A stretch of 64,000 bases of DNA from NCBI GenBank assembly GCA_046160485.1, contig JBJXGV010000013.1:1-64000 (forward strand). The letters run 5' to 3'. The first letter of the stretch is position 1. Every line of letters starts with the position of its first letter. The notes below the pieces were generated by a model that had not been told where the DNA came from, searched no databases, and was given only the letters and a program-made list of their open reading frames with translations. The position numbers and the translations under genes were made by a program. Below, one piece after another: positions 43,164 to 51,156 of the stretch. The stretch comes from JBJXGV01 sp046160485. Lineage in GTDB: Bacteria; Orphanbacterota; Orphanbacteria; JBJXGV01.

Positions 43164-44933
43164 ATGGATAAGCGCACCATTTACGCGGTCGTTCTCTCGT
43201 CGCTCATCGTCGTTCTCTGGCAGATTTTCGTGCTCGCACCGCAGGAACAGAAGATGCGGCAGGCGCGGCTCGCGGCGCAGGACTCGCTGCTGGCTCGCGC
43301 GGCGGCTGGCGGCGGCGCCGAGATCGCCGCGCCGCCCGGCGAGGCAGCGCGCGCCGATTGCCTTCGCGCGGCCGCGGGCATGGCAGCGCCTGGCGACTCG
43401 TCGCGCCTAGGCGCAGGGGCGCTCGCGCCCGCAGCGAGCGAGGCCGTCGATCAGGATGTCGCGATCGAGACCGATCTCTTCAAGGCGAAGCTTTCCACGC
43501 GCGGCGCTCGAATCTCGAGCTATGCGCTCTTAGGATTCCCGTCGCATCGCGGCGGCGTTGTCGATCTCATCCCCGAGAACACGGCCGGTGCGTTCGGTCT
43601 CACGCTTCACACGCGCGACGGAGAGCTCCCGCTCGACGAGTTCGTCTTCGTGGTGGATCGCACGAATCTCACGCTGCGGCCGGGCGAGGAAGGCGCCGTC
43701 GCGTTCTCCGGCGAACCGCAGCCGGGCCTACGCATCACCAAGCGCTTCGCACTGAAGGCGGGCACGTACGACTGGCAGCTCGACGTCGCGATCGATCGCA
43801 CGCCCGACGCGCTCCCCGTGTACGCGTACACCATCGATCTCGGGTCGGGTATCTCGCTCACCGAGAAGAACCAAGAGCAAGACCTCACGTTCGTCGCCGG
43901 CGCGATTCGGGACAAGGAGCGGCTACAGCGCAAGAAGCTCGCGGGGATGAAAGAGAACGAGCCGCTGGCGCTCACCGGCAAGATGGAGTGGGCGACGCTG
44001 ACGAACAAATATTTTCTGATCGGACTCGGAGTGGCGGACGTGCCCGGCGTCGAACTCGCGATCCGGCCCATCGAGCAGAAGAAGCGGCTCGCGCTCACGA
44101 TGAAGGTACCGGTGATCGCGGGTGCGCCGGGCGCGGCCACGGGCGCGTCGAACAGTTCAATTCGAGTCTATGCCGGCCCGCAGGAAATCGCGTTCCTCGA
44201 GAAGTCGCCGCTCCATCTCGGCGAAGCGATCGACTACGGCTGGTCGATCATTCAGCCGATCTCGCAGCTACTTCTGAAGGGCCTCAAGCTCCTTTACCGG
44301 CTCATTCCGAATTACGGGATCGCGATCATTCTGATTTCGATCGCCGCGAAGCTTGCGTTCTACCGCCTCACGCACCAGAGCATCAAGTCGATGAAGGACA
44401 TGAAGAAGGTGCAGGGCGAGCTGGAGGAACTGCGGAAGAAATACAACAACGATCCCAAGCGAATGAACGAGGCCACGATGGCGCTCTATAAGAAAAACGG
44501 CATCAATCCGATGGCGGGCTGCTTGCCGATGCTCTTGCAGATGCCGGTATTCATGGCGCTCTACAACGTGCTGAATCGCACGATCGAGCTTCGCGGCGCG
44601 CCGTTCTTTCTTTGGATCGACGATCTCTCCGCGCCGGATGCGTTATTCCATTTGCCGTTCACGATCCCGTTCCTCGGAAGCCAAGTCTGTGCGCTCCCGA
44701 TCGTGATGGGCGTCGCGACGTTCTACCAAACGAAGATGACAACCGTGGATCCGAAGCAGAAGATGCTGCTCTACATGATGCCGATATTCATGACGGTGAT
44801 CTTCTTCAACTTCCCATCGGGGCTTGTTCTGTACTGGTTGGTTAATACTCTGTTGACAATCATGCAGCAGTACCTTATTGACCGGAAGGATCGCGCGACC
44901 GCCGTCACGCTCGCGGCGTCGGCGGCGCGCTGA
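43164..44933 (+). CDS. yidC: membrane protein insertase YidC
   Basis: A 589-aa Oxa1/YidC insertase of the Gram-negative type: N-terminal membrane helix (4-22), a long periplasmic beta domain (about 50-340), then the five-helix core with NYGIAIILISIAAKLAFYRL, YNNDPKRMNEATMALYKKNGINPMAGCLPMLLQMPVFMALYNVL, and the final SGLVLYWLVNTLLTIMQQYLI. The large periplasmic domain implies a diderm envelope. ATG 43164 gives MDKRTIYAVVL; an in-frame GTG at 43155 is less likely. It is followed after 197 bp by jag. Confidence 0.97.
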   Translation: MDKRTIYAVVLSSLIVVLWQIFVLAPQEQKMRQARLAAQDSLLARAAAGGGAEIAAPPGEAARADCLRAAAGMAAPGDSSRLGAGALAPAASEAVDQDVAIETDLFKAKLSTRGARISSYALLGFPSHRGGVVDLIPENTAGAFGLTLHTRDGELPLDEFVFVVDRTNLTLRPGEEGAVAFSGEPQPGLRITKRFALKAGTYDWQLDVAIDRTPDALPVYAYTIDLGSGISLTEKNQEQDLTFVAGAIRDKERLQRKKLAGMKENEPLALTGKMEWATLTNKYFLIGLGVADVPGVELAIRPIEQKKRLALTMKVPVIAGAPGAATGASNSSIRVYAGPQEIAFLEKSPLHLGEAIDYGWSIIQPISQLLLKGLKLLYRLIPNYGIAIILISIAAKLAFYRLTHQSIKSMKDMKKVQGELEELRKKYNNDPKRMNEATMALYKKNGINPMAGCLPMLLQMPVFMALYNVLNRTIELRGAPFFLWIDDLSAPDALFHLPFTIPFLGSQVCALPIVMGVATFYQTKMTTVDPKQKMLLYMMPIFMTVIFFNFPSGLVLYWLVNTLLTIMQQYLIDRKDRATAVTLAASAAR

Positions 44934-45130
44934 ACAACGAAACCACCGGCGGGATTCGATTACCCGCCCCACCGCAGACCACCACCAACGAACACAGGCA
45001 AAGCGGAACATCAATCCACACGGCGGCGCCGGGCGCGGGGCCCTCCTCGATAGTGAAAGTAATCCACGATATCGCAGCGGCGACGACCTTCGCCGGCGCG
45101 AAATCCTGATGGCGATTCAAGGAGAACACG

Positions 45131-45673
45131 ATGGTTGAGGTAAGCGGCAGGACCCGCGACGAGGCGGTGGCAAAGGCGATCGCGAAGCTCGGAATTCGCG
45201 AGGCCGACGCGAATGTCGTCGTCCTCGAGGAGCGGAAGGCGAAGTTCTTCGGGCTCTTAGGCGCGCCGGAGGTGAAGGTTCGCGTGTCGAAGCGGGTGCG
45301 TGGTGCGGAGCCGAGCGACGCGTCGGACGTCGACCGAGTGCGCGAAGTTGTCGAAGGGATCCTCAAGACGATGCAGATCAACGCCCGCGTGCATGCCGAA
45401 GGCGGCGGCGGGCAGAGGCGCGTTGTCGTCGAGACCGCCGACTCGGATGGCCTGCTGATCGGCCGGCACGGACAGACGCTCGCCGCGCTCGAGCACATCG
45501 CGAATCGAATCCTCACGCGAGGGCGCGACAATCGCCCGACCGTCAGTATCGACATCGCCGGCTACAAGGGGCGCCAGCAGTCCGAGAGCGAGGAGGCGCC
45601 GCGGCCGCAGCGCGAGCGTGTTTCCGGAGCGCGGAGTCGTCCGGGGCGGCGGGCGCGAGCTGGGGCGCGCTAA
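45131..45673 (+). CDS. Jag/KhpB-like RNA-binding protein without recognisable R3H domain
   Basis: A 180-aa protein. The N-terminal Jag_N domain is intact (MVEVSGRTRDEAVAKAIAKLGI, KFFGLLGAPEVKVRV) and is followed by a KH domain with the GxxG-type loop IGRHGQTLAALEHIANRIL (about 112-130). After IDIAGYKGRQQ the sequence becomes Arg/Pro/Gly-rich and stops, where relatives have an R3H domain with RRxxH. The following 225 bp contain only scrambled hints of it, so the gene is truncated, frameshifted, or truly lacks R3H. KhpB binds small RNAs with KhpA. AAGGAG precedes ATG 45131. Confidence 0.8.
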   Translation: MVEVSGRTRDEAVAKAIAKLGIREADANVVVLEERKAKFFGLLGAPEVKVRVSKRVRGAEPSDASDVDRVREVVEGILKTMQINARVHAEGGGGQRRVVVETADSDGLLIGRHGQTLAALEHIANRILTRGRDNRPTVSIDIAGYKGRQQSESEEAPRPQRERVSGARSRPGRRARAGAR

Positions 45674-45898
45674 GGCGCCCCGCACCGAGTGGCGCGCTCC
45701 CCGAACACGGCGCGGCGCCATTCGGGACGTCGCGCGAGTGCGTGGCGACGCGCACCCGACGCGAACCCCGCAGCGCACAACGTGCGTGTGGTGGCCGGCC
45801 GCGCGGCGATCAGTACTCATCCCCCGGCGCGCAACCGATGCGTCCGACTCGCCGCGCCCGAAGCAGGCCAGCGTCGAGAAACCACCGAGTGTTAGTCG

Positions 45899-46582
45899 AT
45901 GACTGAGAATGACGAGCTACACCCCGTACGCGAAGCCCTTACCGCGCTCGGCGAGGCGCTCTCCGCTGACCAAGGCCGCAAACTCCAGCAATATCACGAC
46001 CTGCTCGTTTCATCGAATCCGCGCTACTCGCTCATCTCCCCGGCCGACGTCCGGCGAATCCGCGACAGACACTTCGTGGAATCGGTTCAGCTGCTTCGGT
46101 GGGTTCCTCCGCAATCGGCCGCGATTCTCGACATCGGCTCGGGCGGCGGGCTCCCGGGTCTCGTGCTCAAGATCATGCGGCCCGACGCAACCGTCGTCCT
46201 GCTCGAGCGGCGGCGGCGCAAGCAGGTCTTCCTTCGATTCGCCGTGCACCGCCTGGGGCTCGCGGGCATTCACGTCTTCGGCAGCACCGTGGACCTCGCG
46301 GACGAGAGCGTCGGTCAGCCCGCGCTTCGCTTCGACTGCGTGGTCGCGCGCGCCGTCGGCCCGCTTGCCGAGCTCCTCCCTCTCGCGGCGCCGCTCTTGC
46401 GCCCGGATGGCGTGCTGATCGCCCCGAAGGGATCTCGAGCCGACGAGGATCTCGCGGCGGCGGCAGGCGCGCTTCAAAGTAGCGGCCTCATTCTGGCCGA
46501 GCGCCGCGGGGAATCGTTGACATCGCCGGAGGGCGGCCTTATACATAGGGCCACTTTGATTTTCCGTCGTCGCACTCAGTAG
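45899..46582 (+). CDS. rsmG: 16S rRNA (guanine(527)-N7)-methyltransferase RsmG
   Basis: A 227-aa SAM-dependent methyltransferase. Motif I is [10 protein letters not shown] (78-87); upstream are [16 protein letters not shown] and [10 protein letters not shown], and downstream [12 protein letters not shown] and [13 protein letters not shown]. It modifies G527 of 16S rRNA. In many genomes mnmE lies before rsmG, but here it does not. A loose gap of 225 bp separates it from jag. Confidence 0.95.
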   Translation: MTENDELHPVREALTALGEALSADQGRKLQQYHDLLVSSNPRYSLISPADVRRIRDRHFVESVQLLRWVPPQSAAILDIGSGGGLPGLVLKIMRPDATVVLLERRRRKQVFLRFAVHRLGLAGIHVFGSTVDLADESVGQPALRFDCVVARAVGPLAELLPLAAPLLRPDGVLIAPKGSRADEDLAAAAGALQSSGLILAERRGESLTSPEGGLIHRATLIFRRRTQ

Positions 46583-46696
46583 CGGCGGCACGGTTGCGGC
46601 GGCCGATCGAAGACGAGCGCGCCGCTCCGGAACCTGCGCTGCGGCGGTTCTGACGCAGCCGTTCGCGCACCAGCAAGCTCGGCGACGCCGCGAGAA

Positions 46697-46712
46697 TGTT
46701 CCACGTGGAACA
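46697..46712. promoter_or_regulatory. parS centromere site
   Basis: TGTTCCACGTGGAACA is a perfect 16-bp palindrome and a known parS variant to which ParB binds. It ends 9 bp before the parA start. It is the only perfect copy I found in the window. Confidence 0.88.
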
Positions 46713-46721
46713 ATCGGGGGT

Positions 46722-47528
46722 GTGGTGGGACGGGTCATAGCGATCGCGAACCAGAAGGGCGGCGTCGGAAAGACGACGACAGCCGTCAATCTCTCGGCGA
46801 GCCTTGCCGTCGCGGAGAAGAAGACACTTCTCGTCGATCTCGATCCGCAGGCTAACGCGGGGAGCGGAATCGGCGCTCGCCTCGACCCGGGACAGCCGAG
46901 CGTCTACGAGGTCCTCATTCAGGGCCTGTCGATGGACAATGTTCGGCGGCGCTCCGAGATGGAATTCCTCGACTTCGTCCCGTCCGGACGCTCCCTCGTC
47001 GGCGCGGAGATCGAGCTCGTCAACGAAGAGGCCCGCGAACTCCGTCTTCGCGACGCCGTCCGCGCGATCAAAAACGATTACGAGTTCGTGCTCATCGACT
47101 GTCCACCATCTCTCGGGCTGCTGACGGTCAACGCGCTCGTCGCAGCGGACGCGGTCTTGATACCGATCCAGTGCGAGTACTACGCGCTCGAGGGATTGAC
47201 GCAGCTCCTCAATACCGTGCGGCTCGTGCAGAAGAAGCTCAATCCCGAGCTCGGCATCGAAGGCGTGCTCCTCACGATGTACGACGGGCGCCTCAACCTT
47301 TCGAAGCAGGTTGCGAGCGAGGCCCGGCGTTACTTCCCCGAGAAGGTCTACGAGACAGTGATTCCGCGAAACGTACGCTTATCCGAGGCGCCGAGCTTCG
47401 GGAAGCCCGTGCTCATGTACGACGTTTCATCCATCGGATCGAAGAGCTACCTGAAACTGGCGAAGGAGGTGATCGAGAATGACCAAGCGCGTACTCGGGA
47501 GGGGGCTGGGAGCCCTTCTCTCGGATAA
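46722..47528 (+). CDS. parA: chromosome partitioning ATPase ParA/Soj
   Basis: A 268-aa ATPase of the ParA/MinD superfamily. The deviant Walker [18 protein letters not shown] is at about 8-24, with [13 protein letters not shown] after it and [11 protein letters not shown]. It acts with ParB and parS in chromosome segregation. GTG 46722 (or GTG 46725) starts directly after parS. The C-terminus overlaps parB by 50 bp, giving an unusual polar tail ([14 protein letters not shown]). Confidence 0.96.
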   Translation: MVGRVIAIANQKGGVGKTTTAVNLSASLAVAEKKTLLVDLDPQANAGSGIGARLDPGQPSVYEVLIQGLSMDNVRRRSEMEFLDFVPSGRSLVGAEIELVNEEARELRLRDAVRAIKNDYEFVLIDCPPSLGLLTVNALVAADAVLIPIQCEYYALEGLTQLLNTVRLVQKKLNPELGIEGVLLTMYDGRLNLSKQVASEARRYFPEKVYETVIPRNVRLSEAPSFGKPVLMYDVSSIGSKSYLKLAKEVIENDQARTREGAGSPSLG

Positions 47529-48351
47529 CGTCGGGGATACGAGCGCCGAGGGCGGGGAGCGCGTCGTCGATGTTGCGCTCGCGTCGATCACGCCGAATCC
47601 TTACCAGCCGCGAAAGACGATTCCCGAGGACAAGATTCGCGAACTTGCGGAGTCGATCCGGGAGCGCGGCGTACTGCAGCCGGTGGTTCTTCGGCGCGTC
47701 GCAGACGGCGGATTCCAGATCATCGCCGGCGAACGGCGCTGTCGCGCAGCGCGCCACCTCGGTCTCGCCACGGTTCCGGCGGTCGTTCGCGACATCCCAG
47801 ACCGCGACTTGCTCGAACTCGCGCTGATCGAAAATATCCAACGCGAGGACCTCGACGAGATCGAGCTTGCGATGGCGCTCGATCAGCTCATCCTCGACTA
47901 CAGCTACACGCATCAGCAACTCGCCGCGCGTCTCGGAAAAGAGCGCACGTCCGTTACGAACACGCTGCGACTGCTGAAGTTGCCGGAGCGCGTGCGAAGC
48001 GCGGTTTCGTCCGGCGAAATCAGCGCGGGACACGCTCGCGCGCTCGCCGGGCTCTCGGAAGAGGGCGCCCAGACTGCGTGGTGCGACCGGATCGCGCGGG
48101 AGGGGCTTTCCGTTCGCGCGCTCGAAGCGCTTCTCGCCGCGGCCTCGCCGGCGCGGCGCTCGCGCATGAAACGGTCGCTCGTGCGCCGAGAGGACTCGGG
48201 CCTGCGTGACTTAAACGAGCGGCTCCAGACGGCGCTCGGCACGCGAACGCAGATCCGCCGCGTCGGAAAAGGCGGGCGCATCGAGATCGAGTTCTATTCG
48301 AACGATGAACTCGAGCGGCTTCTCGAGCTTCTTTTGCGCGAGCAGCGGTAG
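47479..48351 (+). CDS. parB: chromosome partitioning protein ParB
   Basis: A 290-aa CTP-dependent DNA clamp that loads at parS. N-terminal ParA-contact [15 protein letters not shown]-binding GERRCRA (84-90), [12 protein letters not shown], the helix-turn-helix region [27 protein letters not shown], and a C-terminal dimerisation part. It starts inside the 3' end of parA and is followed 3 bp later by the metallopeptidase-like gene. Confidence 0.97.
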   Translation: MTKRVLGRGLGALLSDNVGDTSAEGGERVVDVALASITPNPYQPRKTIPEDKIRELAESIRERGVLQPVVLRRVADGGFQIIAGERRCRAARHLGLATVPAVVRDIPDRDLLELALIENIQREDLDEIELAMALDQLILDYSYTHQQLAARLGKERTSVTNTLRLLKLPERVRSAVSSGEISAGHARALAGLSEEGAQTAWCDRIAREGLSVRALEALLAAASPARRSRMKRSLVRREDSGLRDLNERLQTALGTRTQIRRVGKGGRIEIEFYSNDELERLLELLLREQR

Positions 48352-48354
48352 TCG

Positions 48355-49191
48355 ATGACGCGATCCGCGCAGCTCGCCCTCCCGCTTCTCGAAGCCGCGC
48401 CGTCGGAGGGGTTCGACCTCACGACTCAGATCGAGCGCCTGGTGTGCGAGATCGTTGCCGAGTGCCCCGGGTTCGCGCACGTCGATCCGTCTCGCCTCGT
48501 GATTTCGGGCGCGGCGACCCGCAATCGGAGCCGCTTCGGGAAGTACGCTTCGATATTCCCGCTTCGGTTCGAGGGGGGCGCGAGCGTGCAATCGGGGCGG
48601 CGCGTTGCGTGGTACCTGCCGCGCGTCGAGGTCGACGGCCGAGATATTCTGTACGCGCTCTTCTTCTACATCCCGCGCTTCTTCACGCTCGACGCAGCGC
48701 GACGACTCAGCGTCGTCTTCCACGAACTTCATCACATTAGCGACAAGTTTGACGGGGATCTCAGGCGCTTCCCTGGCCATTTCCACTATCACGGCAAGTC
48801 CGTCAAGCATTTCGAGGATGGATTTCGCGACGACCTCGATCGGTTCCTCGCGAGCGGGCGGGCGCGGCGCTTCGAATGCCTGCTGGAGTATTCGCTTCCG
48901 CGCTTGATGAAACGGTACGGCGCGGTGGTTTGGCGGCGGGTCCCGCAACCGCGGCTTGCGCGTCGCCAGGAGCGGTGGTCGCTGTGCGCGGATGAGCGCG
49001 CGGGGCTGCTCGATGCGTCGTCGATCGGCGCGCGCGCACGCGCGCGGCGCGGCGAGCCCGAGCCGCAGACGCTCATCTCCCTCGGCGCGCAATCGGCGCG
49101 GCTCCTCTGGGTGCCGCCCTCGCCGCGCGCGCTTCACGCGCTGGGGGACGATCACGGCGACGCGCGCGTCGTCAGTGTGGTCTGCTCGTGA
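48355..49191 (+). CDS. HExxH protein, putative metallopeptidase
   Basis: A 278-aa protein with the zincin motif HELHH at 123-127 within SVVFHELHHISDKFDGDLRRFPG. The sequence continues with GHFHYHGKS, whose histidines could provide further ligands. I recall a small family of putative metallopeptidases with HELxHISxxFDGD in phage and bacterial genomes. A cytosolic location is likely because no signal peptide is seen. Function unknown. It lies 3 bp after parB and overlaps the M23 gene by 4 bp (GTGA), so it is translated with both. Confidence 0.65.
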   Translation: MTRSAQLALPLLEAAPSEGFDLTTQIERLVCEIVAECPGFAHVDPSRLVISGAATRNRSRFGKYASIFPLRFEGGASVQSGRRVAWYLPRVEVDGRDILYALFFYIPRFFTLDAARRLSVVFHELHHISDKFDGDLRRFPGHFHYHGKSVKHFEDGFRDDLDRFLASGRARRFECLLEYSLPRLMKRYGAVVWRRVPQPRLARRQERWSLCADERAGLLDASSIGARARARRGEPEPQTLISLGAQSARLLWVPPSPRALHALGDDHGDARVVSVVCS

Positions 49192-50123
49192 CGCGACGCG
49201 CCATTTCGATTCAGCTCGGCGATTCGGAGCGGCCCGGCGCCGCGCCGCGCCGATGGACGCTCGCCGGTTGGCGTCTCGCCGCCGCGGGTATAAGCATCTT
49301 TTTCGCGATTGCGCTGACAGGGTTCTTCTTCGTGCGTTTTTCGGAACTGAAGCGCGCGTCGCGCGAACTCGAGCGTGTCACCGCGCGCAACGCGGAACTC
49401 GAAGCGACGATTAAGCAACTCGCCGAGGTCGAGAACGAACTCGAGACGATGCGCGCGATGGACGCCGAGATGCGCGAGTGGCTCGGGCTCGCGGCGCAAC
49501 CCGGGAGCGCAAACACAGGCGACGCTCTCGCGGCCAGCGCCGCGACTGCCGCGAACAGCGGTGGCGGTGGCGGTGGTGCTGGCGCCGCCAACAGCACGGG
49601 CCGCGCCGCGGACGGCGCCGCGGTCGACGCGCCGCTTTCGCCGGGCGAGCGCGCGATCGTCGCGGAGGCGGACCCGGTCGCGCGGCTCACCATCGACCAG
49701 TTGGCGAGCATCGCCCAGAGCGCGCAGCTCGCGTGGCCGATCGAAGGCTGGGTGTCGTCGGAGTTCGGCGAGGCGCGCGCCGGCGACGCCCTCCACACCG
49801 GCCTCGACATCGTCGCGCCGACCGGAACGCCGGTCCTCGCCGCCGCCGACGGGGATGTCGTTGTAGCGGGAACCGATTCGCAGTATGGTCGCCTGGTTTC
49901 AATCGAACACGCCGACGGACTGCGAACTTTCTACGGACACAATGCAAGCCTCTTCGTCTCGCGCGGCGATCGCGTTGTGCGCGGACAGCAGATCGCAACG
50001 GTCGGCAGCACTGGGCGCAGCACGGCGCCGCACTTGCATTTTGAGGTGCGCCTGCGCCGCGTCGTCATCGATCCGCGCGAATTGCTGCCGCCCGAGAGCG
50101 ACGCGCTCGCGGGCAACCGATGA
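49188..50123 (+). CDS. M23-family peptidoglycan endopeptidase
   Basis: A 311-aa membrane-anchored periplasmic protein: one membrane helix at about 28-50, a coiled-coil at about 55-98, a Gly/Ala/Ser-rich linker, and a LytM/M23 domain (about 183-300). Zinc ligands are His203 and Asp207 (HTGLD) and His284 (HLHFE), with His251 in YGHN as a catalytic residue. These enzymes cut peptide cross-links in the cell wall. GTG 49188 overlaps the upstream stop. The bactofilin gene follows 116 bp later; in Helicobacter and others bactofilins recruit M23 enzymes of this kind. Confidence 0.92.
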   Translation: MTRRAISIQLGDSERPGAAPRRWTLAGWRLAAAGISIFFAIALTGFFFVRFSELKRASRELERVTARNAELEATIKQLAEVENELETMRAMDAEMREWLGLAAQPGSANTGDALAASAATAANSGGGGGGAGAANSTGRAADGAAVDAPLSPGERAIVAEADPVARLTIDQLASIAQSAQLAWPIEGWVSSEFGEARAGDALHTGLDIVAPTGTPVLAAADGDVVVAGTDSQYGRLVSIEHADGLRTFYGHNASLFVSRGDRVVRGQQIATVGSTGRSTAPHLHFEVRLRRVVIDPRELLPPESDALAGNR

Positions 50124-50239
50124 CGCAACGATGAAGAAACGGCGCGCTTGAGCGCTTTAGACCGAGAACGATCGCTCGACGATTAAGGACCCCGTGCGCG
50201 ACAACCCATAAACGTTGTTGATGAACCTCGGAGGTGGCC

Positions 50240-50782
50240 ATGTTCAACAAGCAAGAGAAGACGACGAATACGCCGACCACGCCGTCCCCGGCGCCGGCGC
50301 CCGCACCGCGGCCCGCCGCGGAATCGGTGGACCAGAAGCTCAACTCGATCATGGGGCGCGGCTCCGTTATGACGGGAACGATAAAAGCCGAGGGAAGCAT
50401 TCGCGTCGACGGACGATTTGACGGCACGATCGAAAGCGGCGACACGCTCGTCGTCGGCAAGGAGGGTGTCGTCAACGGCGACGCGATCGTCAAGCGCGCG
50501 GTAATCGGCGGCCACTTCGAGGGAAACATCCACGCGTCGGTGAAGGTCGAACTCCACGGCGGCTGCGAAATGTTCGGCGAAGTCGTGACGCCGAGCCTCG
50601 TCATCGAAGAAGGTGTCGTGTTCGAAGGGAGCTGCAAGATGGGCTCGAAGTCGCAGAAGTCGGGCGACATGAAGAGCGGATCGAGCGCAACGAACGTGGC
50701 GCGGCCCGCGACATCACCCACGTCATCACCGTCGTCGACGGGCGCGATGGCAGGATCGCCGACCGCGGGGCAGCGTCTCTAG
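50240..50782 (+). CDS. bactofilin
   Basis: A 180-aa polymer-forming cytoskeletal protein. The core (about 40-145) is a right-handed beta-helix with repeats such as GTIKAEGSIRVDGRFDGTIE, LVVGKEGVVNGDAIV, AVIGGHFEGNIHA and LHGGCEMFGEVVTPSLVIEEGVVFEG. Proline/Ala-rich tails flank the core. Bactofilins position cell-wall enzymes and affect shape or chromosome organisation. ATG 50240 follows GGAGGTGG. It is next to an M23 peptidase and parAB. Confidence 0.95.
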   Translation: MFNKQEKTTNTPTTPSPAPAPAPRPAAESVDQKLNSIMGRGSVMTGTIKAEGSIRVDGRFDGTIESGDTLVVGKEGVVNGDAIVKRAVIGGHFEGNIHASVKVELHGGCEMFGEVVTPSLVIEEGVVFEGSCKMGSKSQKSGDMKSGSSATNVARPATSPTSSPSSTGAMAGSPTAGQRL

Positions 50783-50819
50783 CCAGGAATTCGAGGGAGC
50801 GCCGCGCGCGAATTTTCTG

Positions 50820-50848
50820 TTGAATCCGCCGCGGCCGTTCCCTAGAAT
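50820..50848 (+). promoter_or_regulatory. atp operon promoter
   Basis: TTGAAT (50820-50825) and TAGAAT (50843-50848) with a 17-bp spacer. Transcription would start near 50855, only about 11 bp before the atpZ start codon. Confidence 0.65.
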
Positions 50849-50865
50849 GCCCGAGTTTGTGAGTC

Positions 50866-51156
50866 ATGGGCGAAACGCCCGAAGAAGAACCGCGAAAGCG
50901 AATTACGCGCGTTTTGCGAAAGCTTCGCGGGGGCGCCACCAACGAGGACGTCAGCGCCTACAGGTACGTGGGGCTCGGCATGACGTTCGCGCTTTCGGCG
51001 CTTCTGTTTTTCGGTCTTGGTTATGCACTCGATAAACGACTGGGCACGCTCCCCATCTTTTCTCTCATCGGAGCCTTTATCGGGGGAATCGGCGGGTTCC
51101 TTCATTTGTACCGCTCCGTAATCCGCGAATCGGACAAGAAGCCACCATCCCCGTGA
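50866..51156 (+). CDS. atpZ: AtpZ/AtpI-type small membrane protein
   Basis: A 96-aa protein with a polar N-terminal 30 residues and two membrane helices (about 37-55 and 62-80), matching the AtpZ/AtpI two-helix family that precedes ATP synthase genes: GLGMTFALSALLFFGLGYALDKRLGTLP and FSLIGAFIGGIGGFLHLYRSV. It is thought to help c-ring assembly or Mg2+ uptake. Its stop overlaps the next start (GTGA). Confidence 0.85.
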   Translation: MGETPEEEPRKRITRVLRKLRGGATNEDVSAYRYVGLGMTFALSALLFFGLGYALDKRLGTLPIFSLIGAFIGGIGGFLHLYRSVIRESDKKPPSP

